Shown here: positions 1-7,444 of the stretch, piece after piece
Position numbering within the stretch: the stretch's first letter is position 1
Layout: each line of letters opens with the position of its first letter
Made by a program: the position numbers and the translations under genes
NCBI GenBank assembly: GCA_963707975.1
Contig: OY970177.1
Location: 1,178,001-1,242,000 of the forward strand
Direction: 5' to 3'
Length of the DNA stretch: 64,000 nucleotides
Origin: CAVVXX01 sp963707975
GTDB taxonomy: Bacteria > Pseudomonadota > Alphaproteobacteria > Micropepsales > Micropepsaceae
The notes under the pieces: model-generated
What the model saw: only the letters and a program-made list of their open reading frames with translations
The model's database searches: none
What the model was told of the DNA's origin: nothing

Positions 1-83
1 CGGCACCCGCTCTTGGTCGGGGCAAGGATACACGCGGCCCAGCCCACAAAAAAGTGAATCCGGCCGCAGGCGATCCGGCGGAG

Positions 84-518
84 CTAACGCGAGAATTTTT
101 CCGAAAGGATGATCGAGGAATCGGTGTGCGCGACGCCCGTGGCGCGGCCAATGCGGTCCAGCACCGCGTCCATCTGCGCCGTGGTGTCGGTTTCGACAAT
201 CGCGATCATGTCGTGGCCGCCGGCCACCGCCGAAAGCGAGCGCACTTCGGGCATCTTTTTCAGCTCGTTGGTGACGCGGTCGCCGAGCTTGGGGTCTGCG
301 CTGATCATCACATGGGCGCGGATGCGGTGGCGTTCTGCCTCGTCGCCCAGCACGATAGTGTAGCCCTTGATCCGTTTTTCGCGTTCCAGCCGTTCGATGC
401 GCTCCTGCACGCTCGAGCGCGCGCGGCCAAGCTTGCGGGCAAGCGAGGCGATGGGCTCGCGCGCATTGGCGCGCAGCAGCCCGATCAGTTCGGCATCCTT
501 GTCGCTGTGGCTCGCCAT
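84..518 (-). CDS. Lrp/AsnC family transcriptional regulator
   Basis: 144-residue protein with the Lrp/AsnC layout: an N-terminal helix-turn-helix (about residues 6-55, with ARKLGRARSSVQERIERLE as the recognition region) followed by a RAM ligand-binding/oligomerisation domain (about 60-140). Such proteins bind amino acids and often control the neighbouring catabolic genes. It is transcribed divergently from a lysine-degradation gene pair with about 130 bp between, so lysine or a derivative is a reasonable effector guess. That is inference from context only. The ATG at 518 gives the normal family length. Confidence 0.9.
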   Translation of the reverse strand: MASHSDKDAELIGLLRANAREPIASLARKLGRARSSVQERIERLEREKRIKGYTIVLGDEAERHRIRAHVMISADPKLGDRVTNELKKMPEVRSLSAVAGGHDMIAIVETDTTAQMDAVLDRIGRATGVAHTDSSIILSEKFSR

Positions 519-574
519 GAAGAAACCGTCATTATGCCGGTAATCCAGTCAATTCAACGGAAGATACAGCAAGT

Positions 575-605
575 TCCGGCGGTTCTGCAACTACCATCCG
601 CCGGA
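575..605. promoter_or_regulatory. inverted repeat in the divergent lrp/lysine-gene intergenic region
   Basis: TCCGGCGG (575-582) is repeated as CCGCCGGA (598-605), giving perfect 8-bp arms separated by 15 bp. It lies between the divergent starts at 518 and 650, where an Lrp-type regulator would be expected to bind. The GC-rich arms are unlike the usual degenerate Lrp site, so it may instead be a hairpin in the 5' leader of the gene at 650. Confidence 0.35.
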
Positions 606-649
606 TTCCGGCCCTATCTGAATTAGGCAGGTTTCAAGGAACGGCCCCC

Positions 650-1720
650 ATGAAAAAAGTCATGCTCGTCGGCGGCGGCAAGATCGGCATCGCCATCGCC
701 GAACTGCTTTCGGCCACAGGCGATTATCAACTGACTGTCGTCGACCGCGACGCGGCTGGTCTCGCGCGCATGCCCACCAAGAACGTGAGCGTGAAGCAGG
801 TCGAGCTGAAGGACGCCGACAGCTTCGCCAAGGTGATCGAAGGCCACGACATCGTGCTCTCCGCAACGCCCTATACGCTCAATCCGATCATCGCCGCGGC
901 CGCCAAAAAAGCTCGCGCGCATTACCTCGATCTCACCGAAGACGTGCAAAGCACGCGCATGATCAAGGAGCTCGCAAAAGGCGCCGACACCGCCTTTATT
1001 CCGCAATGCGGCCTGGCGCCGGGATTCATTTCCATTGTCGCCTCCGACCTTGCGTCGAAATTCGACAAGCTGCGCGACGTCAACATGCGCGTGGGCGCGC
1101 TGCCCGTGTTCCCCACCAACGCGCTCAAATACAATCTCACCTGGTCGACCGACGGGCTGATCAACGAATATTGCAATCCCTGCGAGGCCATCCGCGATGG
1201 CCGCTTCATCGAAGTGCCCGCGCTGGAAGAGATCGAGCATTTCTCGCTCGACGGCACCGAATACGAAGCCTTCAACACCTCGGGCGGGCTTGGCACGCTG
1301 TGCGAGACGCTGGAAGGCAAAGTCGAAAACCTCAATTACAAGACCGCGCGCTATCCCGGCCACCGCGACATCATCAAATTGCTGGTGCGCGATCTGCGCC
1401 TGGGCGTGCGCCGTGACATCATGAAGGATGTGTTCGAAACGGCGCTGCCCATCACCTATCAGGATGTGGTGCTGATTTTCGTCACTGTCTCCGGCTGGCG
1501 CGACGGGCGGCTGACGCAGGAATCCTATACCAAGAAAATTTATGCTCAGAACGTGGGCAGCCGGCTGATGAGCGCGATCCAGATCACCACGGCGTCGGGC
1601 ATCTGCGCCATGTGCGATATGCTGGTGCAGGGCAAATTGCCTGCCCGCGGCTTCGTGCGCCAGGAAGCGGCCAGGCTCGCCGATTTCCTCGCCAACCGCT
1701 TCGGGAGTTACTACGCTTAG
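650..1720 (+). CDS. saccharopine dehydrogenase family protein, probable lysine 6-dehydrogenase
   Basis: 356 residues. The N-terminus is a Rossmann fold with a GGGKIG nucleotide-binding loop (residues 8-13), followed by the saccharopine-dehydrogenase catalytic domain. Family members of this size act as L-lysine 6-dehydrogenases (lysine to alpha-aminoadipate semialdehyde/piperideine-6-carboxylate) or saccharopine dehydrogenases. The choice rests on the next gene, an ALDH7-type dehydrogenase that would oxidise the product to alpha-aminoadipate. Start ATG 650 has AAGGA 9 bp upstream. A repeat element, not a gene, separates it from the ALDH gene. Substrate is inferred. Confidence 0.85.
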   Translation: MKKVMLVGGGKIGIAIAELLSATGDYQLTVVDRDAAGLARMPTKNVSVKQVELKDADSFAKVIEGHDIVLSATPYTLNPIIAAAAKKARAHYLDLTEDVQSTRMIKELAKGADTAFIPQCGLAPGFISIVASDLASKFDKLRDVNMRVGALPVFPTNALKYNLTWSTDGLINEYCNPCEAIRDGRFIEVPALEEIEHFSLDGTEYEAFNTSGGLGTLCETLEGKVENLNYKTARYPGHRDIIKLLVRDLRLGVRRDIMKDVFETALPITYQDVVLIFVTVSGWRDGRLTQESYTKKIYAQNVGSRLMSAIQITTASGICAMCDMLVQGKLPARGFVRQEAARLADFLANRFGSYYA

Positions 1721-1761
1721 AATTGGGAGAAGCATTTATGCGAACAACGCGAGCTCATGGT

Positions 1762-1885
1762 TTCCTCCCCCGTTTACGGGGGAGGCCGATCCGGCAAGCG
1801 GAGCGAGACGGATCGGGTGGGGGGAATTCCCCTCCCCCCGCTCGCGCTCATGCGCTCGCGACCTCCCCCGCAGGCGGGGGAGGAA
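1762..1885. repeat. intergenic CCTCCCCC/GGGGGAGG palindromic repeat element
   Basis: Two short palindromes with CCTCCCCC and GGGGGAGG arms (about 1764-1785 and 1862-1883) bracket a GC-rich centre containing further complementary segments such as GATCCGGC and CCCCTCCCCC. Elements of this look are common between genes in alphaproteobacterial chromosomes. It fills the gap between the two lysine genes, so it may form a strong hairpin in their mRNA. Confidence 0.7.
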
Positions 1886-1901
1886 AGAGTAAGGTGTGCC
1901 A

Positions 1902-3389
1902 ATGAACGCGGCCGACATCCTGAAGCGCTTCGGCGCGAACCTGCCTGCTGGCGATCACGCGGTGCATTCGCCGATTGACGGGGCCGAATTGGGCCGCGTG
2001 GCTTACGACGACGCCCGCGCCATCGACGCCAAGATAATCGCAAGCGTGGAAGCGTTTCGCGCCTGGCGCGCGCTGCCCGCGCCGCGCCGGGGCGAGCTGG
2101 TGCGCCTGTTCGGCGAAGAACTCCGCCGCGAAAAGGAAATGTTGGGTCTCCTCGTCACGCTGGAAGCCGGAAAAATTCTTCCCGAGGGTCTTGGCGAAGT
2201 GCAGGAGATGATCGACACCTGCGATTTCGCGGTCGGTCTGTCGCGCCAGCTTTACGGTCTCACCATCGCTTCCGAGCGCCCCAACCACCGCATGATGGAG
2301 AATTGGCACCCGATCGGCCCCGTGGGCGTCATCAGCGCGTTCAATTTTCCGGTCGCGGTGTGGGCGTGGAATGCCACGCTGGCACTCGTCTGCGGCGATT
2401 CCGTCATCTGGAAGCCATCCGAGAAAACGCCGCTCACGGCCATCGCCACGCAGGCGCTTTTCATGCGCGCGCTCAAGCAGTTCGGCGACGCGCCGGCCGG
2501 GCTTTCGCAGCTCATCCTGGGCGCGCGCGAGGCGGGTGAGGCGCTGGGCCGCGACACGCGCATTCCCGTGGTCAGCGCCACCGGCTCCACGCGCATGGGC
2601 CGCGCGCTCGGCCCCGTTGTGGCCAACCGCTTCGGGCGCAGCATTCTGGAACTAGGCGGCAACAGCGCCATGATCGTGGCGCCTTCCGCCGATCTTGAGT
2701 TGGCCACGCGCGCCATCCTGTTTTCCGCCGTAGGAACGGCCGGCCAGCGCTGCACGTCCTTGCGCCGCCTCATCATTCACGAAACCATCCAGGACAGGCT
2801 GCTGACGCGGCTGAAATCTTCTTACGAAAAACTTTCCATCGGCGATCCGCGCGAGAAGGGCACGCTGGTGGGGCCGCTGATCGATAAGCAAGCCTTCGAC
2901 AACATGGAAAAGGCGCTCGCCCGCGTGCGCGCCGAAGGGGGCAAAGTGTTCTGCGGCGGCCGCGCGCTCGCCAACCAATTTCCCAACGCCTATTACGTGA
3001 ACCCGGCCATCGCCGAAATGCCCTCGCAAACCGATATCGTGCGCGAGGAAACCTTCGCGCCCATTCTCTACGCCATGAAATACCGGAACTGGGAGGAAGC
3101 CATGGCCATGCACAACGGCGTGCCTCAGGGGTTGTCGTCCTGCGTCTTCACCCGCGATCAACAGGAGGCCGAGCGTTTCGTTTCGGCGCTGGGGTCCGAT
3201 TGCGGCATCGCCAATGTGAACCTCGGCCCGTCGGGCGCCGAGATCGGCGGCGCCTTCGGCGGCGAAAAAGAAACCGGGGGGGGCCGCGAATCCGGCTCGG
3301 ATGCCTGGAAGGGCTATATGCGCCGCCAAACTTCCACCATCAATTATTCCGATCAATTGCCGCTGGCTCAAGGTATCAAATTCGAATAG
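1902..3389 (+). CDS. amaB: ALDH7-type aldehyde dehydrogenase (alpha-aminoadipic semialdehyde dehydrogenase)
   Basis: 495-residue NAD-dependent aldehyde dehydrogenase. It shows the general-base motif ELGGN (about residue 250) and the nucleophile segment GTAGQRCTS (about residues 283-291), a form typical of the ALDH7/antiquitin subfamily, which oxidises alpha-aminoadipate semialdehyde (in equilibrium with piperideine-6-carboxylate). It follows a lysine 6-dehydrogenase-like gene, so together they would convert lysine to alpha-aminoadipate. Start ATG 1902 is chosen over an in-frame GTG at 1896; AAGG lies about 8 bp upstream. Family assignment is strong; the pathway role is inferred from family and context. 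Confidence 0.88.
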   Translation: MNAADILKRFGANLPAGDHAVHSPIDGAELGRVAYDDARAIDAKIIASVEAFRAWRALPAPRRGELVRLFGEELRREKEMLGLLVTLEAGKILPEGLGEVQEMIDTCDFAVGLSRQLYGLTIASERPNHRMMENWHPIGPVGVISAFNFPVAVWAWNATLALVCGDSVIWKPSEKTPLTAIATQALFMRALKQFGDAPAGLSQLILGAREAGEALGRDTRIPVVSATGSTRMGRALGPVVANRFGRSILELGGNSAMIVAPSADLELATRAILFSAVGTAGQRCTSLRRLIIHETIQDRLLTRLKSSYEKLSIGDPREKGTLVGPLIDKQAFDNMEKALARVRAEGGKVFCGGRALANQFPNAYYVNPAIAEMPSQTDIVREETFAPILYAMKYRNWEEAMAMHNGVPQGLSSCVFTRDQQEAERFVSALGSDCGIANVNLGPSGAEIGGAFGGEKETGGGRESGSDAWKGYMRRQTSTINYSDQLPLAQGIKFE

Positions 3390-3432
3390 CCATCAAGTTC
3401 GAATAAGCGTTCAACATTCAGGGGAGGAATTC

Positions 3433-3957
3433 ATGAATCATGGAATACGGCGCGGCGCGTTCGCCGCAATCGTCATGACGGCTGCTTTCATCACAGCCAA
3501 TGTGGCGCTCGCCGCCGATCAGACCGCTGAGGCTTTCCTCAACGGCATTTATGCGCATTACAAGGGCGATCCCAAGAAGGCGCACGGCATCTTCCTCGAT
3601 AAGGAATCCCAGCTCAGGAAATATTTCGAGCCGTCGCTCGTCGAGCTCATGGTCAAGGACGAAGAAAACGCGAAAAAGAACGATGAAGTGCCGGCTCTCG
3701 ACGGCGATCCGTTCGTCGACGCGCAGGAATGGGATATCAAATCCTTCGACATCAAGGTCGAGCATCAGGGCGACGATCACGCAACGGCCACGGTGAAATT
3801 CAAGAATGAAGGCGAGGCAAAACTGCTGCACGTCAATCTCGTTCACCTGAAAGACGGCTGGAAGATTTCCGACATCGTCTGGAACGGCGACGAGGGCACC
3901 TTCCGCGGGCTCTACACCAAGGACCAGAGCGCAAAGCCTGCCGGTCCATCGCATTAA
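3433..3957 (+). CDS. secreted protein with a DUF3828-like/NTF2-like domain
   Basis: 174 residues with a signal peptide (about 1-25, hydrophobic core then NVALA-AD). The mature part contains alternating helix and strand segments ending in VNLVHLKDGWKISDIVW, a pattern seen in DUF3828/NTF2-like periplasmic proteins. Start ATG 3433 has a strong Shine-Dalgarno (GGGGAGGA). Function unknown. It follows the ALDH gene by 43 bp and could be co-transcribed, but nothing ties it to lysine metabolism. Confidence 0.75.
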   Translation: MNHGIRRGAFAAIVMTAAFITANVALAADQTAEAFLNGIYAHYKGDPKKAHGIFLDKESQLRKYFEPSLVELMVKDEENAKKNDEVPALDGDPFVDAQEWDIKSFDIKVEHQGDDHATATVKFKNEGEAKLLHVNLVHLKDGWKISDIVWNGDEGTFRGLYTKDQSAKPAGPSH

Positions 3958-4027
3958 GCCGCCAGATTAACCTATCTTTAAGCATGCGCTTCGGCTGAAA
4001 AGCCGTGCGGCATAGGCTTCTTCCCAA

Positions 4028-4228
4028 ATGGGGGGAGCCATGCCGCGCCTTAATCTCGCGCAATGGACGGGCATCGCCGTTACGGTGATCGTGGTGTTGG
4101 GCCGGGATCTCGACATCCTCTATGCAGTGCCGCTTGGGCTTTTCGCGGGCGCGCTTGCGAACTTGTTCTCCGAACTCGCCAATTTACGCTTGCCTGTCCT
4201 GCGCCTGATCAAAATCCGCCGCCAATAG
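4028..4228 (+). CDS. small hydrophobic membrane protein
   Basis: 66-residue product with a hydrophobic N-terminal half (about residues 12-48, one long or two short membrane segments) and a basic C-terminus ending KIRRQ. An in-frame ATG at 4040 is an alternative start; the purine-rich run GGGGGAG lies just before it, too close for ideal spacing. No family recognised. Confidence 0.5.
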   Translation: MGGAMPRLNLAQWTGIAVTVIVVLGRDLDILYAVPLGLFAGALANLFSELANLRLPVLRLIKIRRQ

Positions 4229-4240
4229 GTTCGGTTCGCC

Positions 4241-4312
4241 CTCATGCTTCGACAAGCTCAGCATGAGGGCTCTACTATTGCCCTCACCCTGAGCTTGTCG
4301 AAGGGTGAGGGT
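4241..4312. repeat. paired hairpin repeat (TTCGACAAGCTCA type)
   Basis: Two adjacent hairpins: CTCATGCT/AGCATGAG (4241-4267) and CCCTCACCCT/AGGGTGAGGG (4281-4311). Their loops are reverse complements of each other (TCGACAAGCTC and GAGCTTGTCGA), so the whole element can also fold on itself. The same core recurs at 5318-5354 and 11525-11584. The last arm appears to supply the GAGG Shine-Dalgarno for the NUDIX gene starting at 4318. Confidence 0.85.
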
Positions 4313-4317
4313 CATTT

Positions 4318-4779
4318 ATGCCGGGCAAGGTCATCCGTTTCTTTCAGCATGTGCGCGCGGGTCTGCGCGGGCTTGCTGCGCCTGTGTCGCTCGGCGCGCG
4401 CGCGATTGCGCTGGATAGCGCTGGCCGCGTGCTGCTGGTGCGGCACACTTATGTCGGCGGCTGGCACTTGCCGGGCGGCGGCGTGGACCGCGGCGAAACC
4501 AGCGCCGAGGCCATCGAGCGCGAGCTGCGCGAGGAAGTGGGCCTTGTGGCTTCGCAGCCCCCCGAACTGTTCGGGCTTTATTTGCGGCGCGCGGGGCGCT
4601 GGAGCGATCACATCGCGCTTTATGTGGTGCTCAAAGTAGAGCTTGATTTCCGGCCCAATCACGAGATCTCCGAAATCCGCTTTGCCGAGTTTCAATCGCT
4701 GCCAGACGGCACATCGGCCGGCACGGCGCGGCGGCTCGCGGAATTTTCCGGCCGCGCGGCGCGCGCGAGCCTGTGGTAG
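4318..4779 (+). CDS. NUDIX hydrolase
   Basis: 153 residues. The NUDIX box GX5EX7REUXEEXGU is intact (GGVDRGETSAEAIERELREE followed by VGL, about residues 60-82), so it should hydrolyse a nucleoside diphosphate linked to another group, with a divalent metal. Exact substrate cannot be told. It starts directly after a repeat element whose GGTGAGG could act as ribosome-binding site. A GNAT gene follows after 9 bp, so the two are probably co-transcribed. Confidence 0.88.
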   Translation: MPGKVIRFFQHVRAGLRGLAAPVSLGARAIALDSAGRVLLVRHTYVGGWHLPGGGVDRGETSAEAIERELREEVGLVASQPPELFGLYLRRAGRWSDHIALYVVLKVELDFRPNHEISEIRFAEFQSLPDGTSAGTARRLAEFSGRAARASLW

Positions 4780-4788
4780 AAATCCGCG

Positions 4789-5316
4789 ATGTGGCGGATC
4801 AGGCCTGAGCAGGCGGAGGATGCTAGCGCGGTCGAGGCGCTGGACACGCTCGTCTTCGGCGCCGGGCGTTTCGCCAAGACCGCCTACCGCCTGCGAGAGG
4901 GCGTGAAACCAGATGCCAGGCTTTGTTTCGTTGCCGAAGAGAACAGGCAATTGCTGGGCAGCGTGCGTTTCTGGCCGGTCATGATCGGGGCCAAGCGCTC
5001 GCTGCTGCTGGGGCCGCTCGCCGTGCAGCCGCCTTTGCGCGGGCAGGGCATCGGCATCGCGCTAATGCAGAAGGGCATCGAGGAGGCGAGGCTGCTTGGC
5101 TATGACAGCGTCATTCTCGTCGGTGACGAGTCCTATTATTCCCGTGTCGGCTTCGCGCGGCTGAAAGCAGGCCAAGTGAAATTTCCGGGACCCGTCGATC
5201 CCGAGCGCATTCTAGGCCTCGCATTGCAACCGGGCGCGCTCGAAAAACTGGCAGGCGCCGTTAAACGGGCGCAGATCGACATTCCCGTCTCCGCTAACGC
5301 CGCGCCGCTGGGCTAG
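4789..5316 (+). CDS. GNAT family N-acetyltransferase
   Basis: 175 residues with the GNAT core: the acetyl-CoA pyrophosphate-binding motif A is RGQGIGIAL (about residues 85-93), preceded by LGPLAVQPPLRG. It resembles the YhbS-type acetyltransferases. It lies 9 bp after the NUDIX gene on the same strand and is followed by a perfect hairpin that may terminate transcription. The substrate is unknown. Confidence 0.87.
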   Translation: MWRIRPEQAEDASAVEALDTLVFGAGRFAKTAYRLREGVKPDARLCFVAEENRQLLGSVRFWPVMIGAKRSLLLGPLAVQPPLRGQGIGIALMQKGIEEARLLGYDSVILVGDESYYSRVGFARLKAGQVKFPGPVDPERILGLALQPGALEKLAGAVKRAQIDIPVSANAAPLG

Positions 5317-5317
5317 C

Positions 5318-5354
5318 ATTTCCTCATGCTTCGACAGGCTCAGCATGAGGAAAT
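5318..5354. repeat. hairpin repeat between convergent genes (possible terminator)
   Basis: ATTTCCTCATGCT (5318-5330) and AGCATGAGGAAAT (5342-5354) form perfect 13-bp arms around an 11-base loop TCGACAGGCTC. It belongs to the same repeat family as 4241-4312 and 11525-11584. It sits between convergent genes, where it could terminate both transcripts, although no long T-run follows. Confidence 0.75.
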
Positions 5355-5362
5355 GAGGTGTC

Positions 5363-7444
5363 CTAACGCCCTTCCACGCGCCAGGCGATCAGGATTGTTC
5401 CCAGCAAGAGCACGAGCGCGAGCCACGGCGGCAGCAACGCTTCCTGTTCCACATTACTCACGCGATAGGCTTTACGGCGCGTTAGTCCGATCCAGCCGTC
5501 GCCGTGCGCATCGCGCCCCTGTTCCACTTCGCGTATTGCGGGCAGGCCATCCTTGAGCCAATTCACCGCGCCGCCAGTCTTGGCGGCAAAGGGTTTCAGG
5601 ATTGAATCGGTCGCGCGCATGTCGGCCACTTCGCGCGGGTTAAGCGGCCCCGCCGCAGCGATGGCGTTCAGCGTGCCATCAGTCAGGTGATAAAGCCCAA
5701 GCTCGGTGGTTTTCAGCTGGCCGCTGAACAGCCCCGCGCCCGCGGGCGTGAGCGTCACCGTGTCAGTGTGGCCCGAAGGGGCAGTCACCTTCACGGGCGC
5801 CGCTTCCGCCGCCATGGTGCGCCGCGCGATGGTGAGTTCGCCGTTCGCCACTTCCGCTTGCAGGCGTTCTTCTTCGAGGTCGGGCTCTTTCATCAGCCAA
5901 TGGGCGAGGCGGCGCAGAAGCTCGGCCTGCGGGCCGCCGCCTTCGAAGCCGCGCGCCCACAGCCACGCCTGATCCGACAACAATTGCGCCACGCGGCCCT
6001 GCTTGACGCGATCGAGCACGAGCAGCGGCTGTCCATTTGGCCCCGTCATCAGCGTGGTGCCGGAAATTTTTTGCGTGTCGATAACGCGGAACCAGCGGCC
6101 CCAGCTAGGGGCCGCATTGCCGTGGTTGGCGCCGGCCAGATCCTGCGTCACCGGATGAGCGAGCCCTTCCGCCGTCACCACAGGCTTGAAGCCTTTGCTC
6201 ACCACATTGCCGGTCGGTTGCGCGGGCAGCACGGCTGCGAGCGGCGTGCGGTAGATGCTGTCGGGCGCGGCTAATTCTGGCCCCGAGGACACCAGCAGCG
6301 CGCCGCCGTCTTCGACATAGCGCGCGATGTTCTCGAAATAGGCGAGCGGCAGAATGTTCTCGCGGCTGAAGCGGTCGAAAATAATCAGATCGAACTGGCC
6401 AAGCTTTTCATCGAACAGCTCGCGCGTGGGAAAGGCGATCAACGACAGCTCGTAGATCGGCGTGTCATCCTGTTTTTCGGGCGGGCGCAAAATCGTGAAA
6501 TGCACCAGATCGACCGACGGGTCGGCCTTGAGCAGATTGCGCCACACGCGTTCGCCCGCATGCGGCTGGCCGGAAATCAGCAGCACGCGCAAGCGGTCGC
6601 GCACGCCATTGACCACCACCACGGCGCGATTGTTCTGCAATGTTTGTTCAGCGGGCCCGGCTTCGGCTTCCAGCTCGATCACGTTCTCGCCGCCATGGGA
6701 GATGGGCACGCTGATTTTTCCGTCCTCGCCAATGGGCACGAGTTCAGTGTCGTGATCCTGCCCGTCGATGCGCACCTTGACACGCGCCATCTGGCCAGCG
6801 CTGTCGCGTGGATTGCTGCCGAAATCGTCCACGCGCAGGGCAATCTCGGCATCCTGGCCGACAATGGCGAAGCGCGCGGCCCGCGTGATGGTGAGCTTGC
6901 GGTCGCGCTCGCCCGGCGCGCCGGTCAGCAGCACATGCAGCGGCGCTTTCAGATGGAAAGTTTTCAAATCGGGCGCGTCGTGCACCTCTCCATCGGTGAT
7001 GACGATGGCACCCGCTACGCGGTCGGGCGGCACGTCGGCGAGCGCCGCATCGAGCGAGGCAAACAATGTCGTGCCCTCATCGGCGCGGGTCTGCACCTGC
7101 GCTTCGCGCACCTCCACGCCCTTGAGCAGTTTCAGCCGCTCGCGCATCACGCCAAGCGCGCGTTCGGCGTCGGCGCGGCGCGTGCCGATGTCCTGGCTTT
7201 GCGTGCGATCCACGATGAGCGCCACCACGTCTGACAAAGGCTCGCGCGTCTCGTGCACGATCAGCGGATTGGCAAGCGCTGCAATCACGATGGCGAATGC
7301 CAGCGCGCGAGCCCAGCTGCCGCGTGCCCGCGCGAAGATGGACACGCCGATAACGCCAAGCGCCATGGCGCCCAGCAGCCACAACGCCGCCACCGGCAGA
7401 TGCGGCGCGAAGGCGATGCCGGTTGCGAGATTGCCGCCCATCAT
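5363..7444 (-). CDS. membrane protein of the MoxR/Bat operon with a glutamine-amidotransferase-like core
   Basis: 693 residues. Two N-terminal membrane segments (about 12-30 and 45-60), a periplasmic region containing a VWA-like part and a class I amidotransferase-like fold (DLIIFDRFSR...YVEDGGALLVSSG), and a final membrane helix before the C-terminus (LPPWLALVLLLGTILIAW). It is the last gene of the moxR-DUF58-batA-type operon. Its ATG overlaps the previous stop as ATGA, indicating translational coupling. Such operons are linked to cell-envelope stress and chaperone-like assembly; the specific role of this protein is not known. Confidence 0.8.
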   Translation of the reverse strand: MMGGNLATGIAFAPHLPVAALWLLGAMALGVIGVSIFARARGSWARALAFAIVIAALANPLIVHETREPLSDVVALIVDRTQSQDIGTRRADAERALGVMRERLKLLKGVEVREAQVQTRADEGTTLFASLDAALADVPPDRVAGAIVITDGEVHDAPDLKTFHLKAPLHVLLTGAPGERDRKLTITRAARFAIVGQDAEIALRVDDFGSNPRDSAGQMARVKVRIDGQDHDTELVPIGEDGKISVPISHGGENVIELEAEAGPAEQTLQNNRAVVVVNGVRDRLRVLLISGQPHAGERVWRNLLKADPSVDLVHFTILRPPEKQDDTPIYELSLIAFPTRELFDEKLGQFDLIIFDRFSRENILPLAYFENIARYVEDGGALLVSSGPELAAPDSIYRTPLAAVLPAQPTGNVVSKGFKPVVTAEGLAHPVTQDLAGANHGNAAPSWGRWFRVIDTQKISGTTLMTGPNGQPLLVLDRVKQGRVAQLLSDQAWLWARGFEGGGPQAELLRRLAHWLMKEPDLEEERLQAEVANGELTIARRTMAAEAAPVKVTAPSGHTDTVTLTPAGAGLFSGQLKTTELGLYHLTDGTLNAIAAAGPLNPREVADMRATDSILKPFAAKTGGAVNWLKDGLPAIREVEQGRDAHGDGWIGLTRRKAYRVSNVEQEALLPPWLALVLLLGTILIAWRVEGR

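Noticed and set aside
1..83. A gene fragment at the window start
   Set aside because: The first 83 bases show no convincing coding sequence or motif and lie downstream of the lrp stop.
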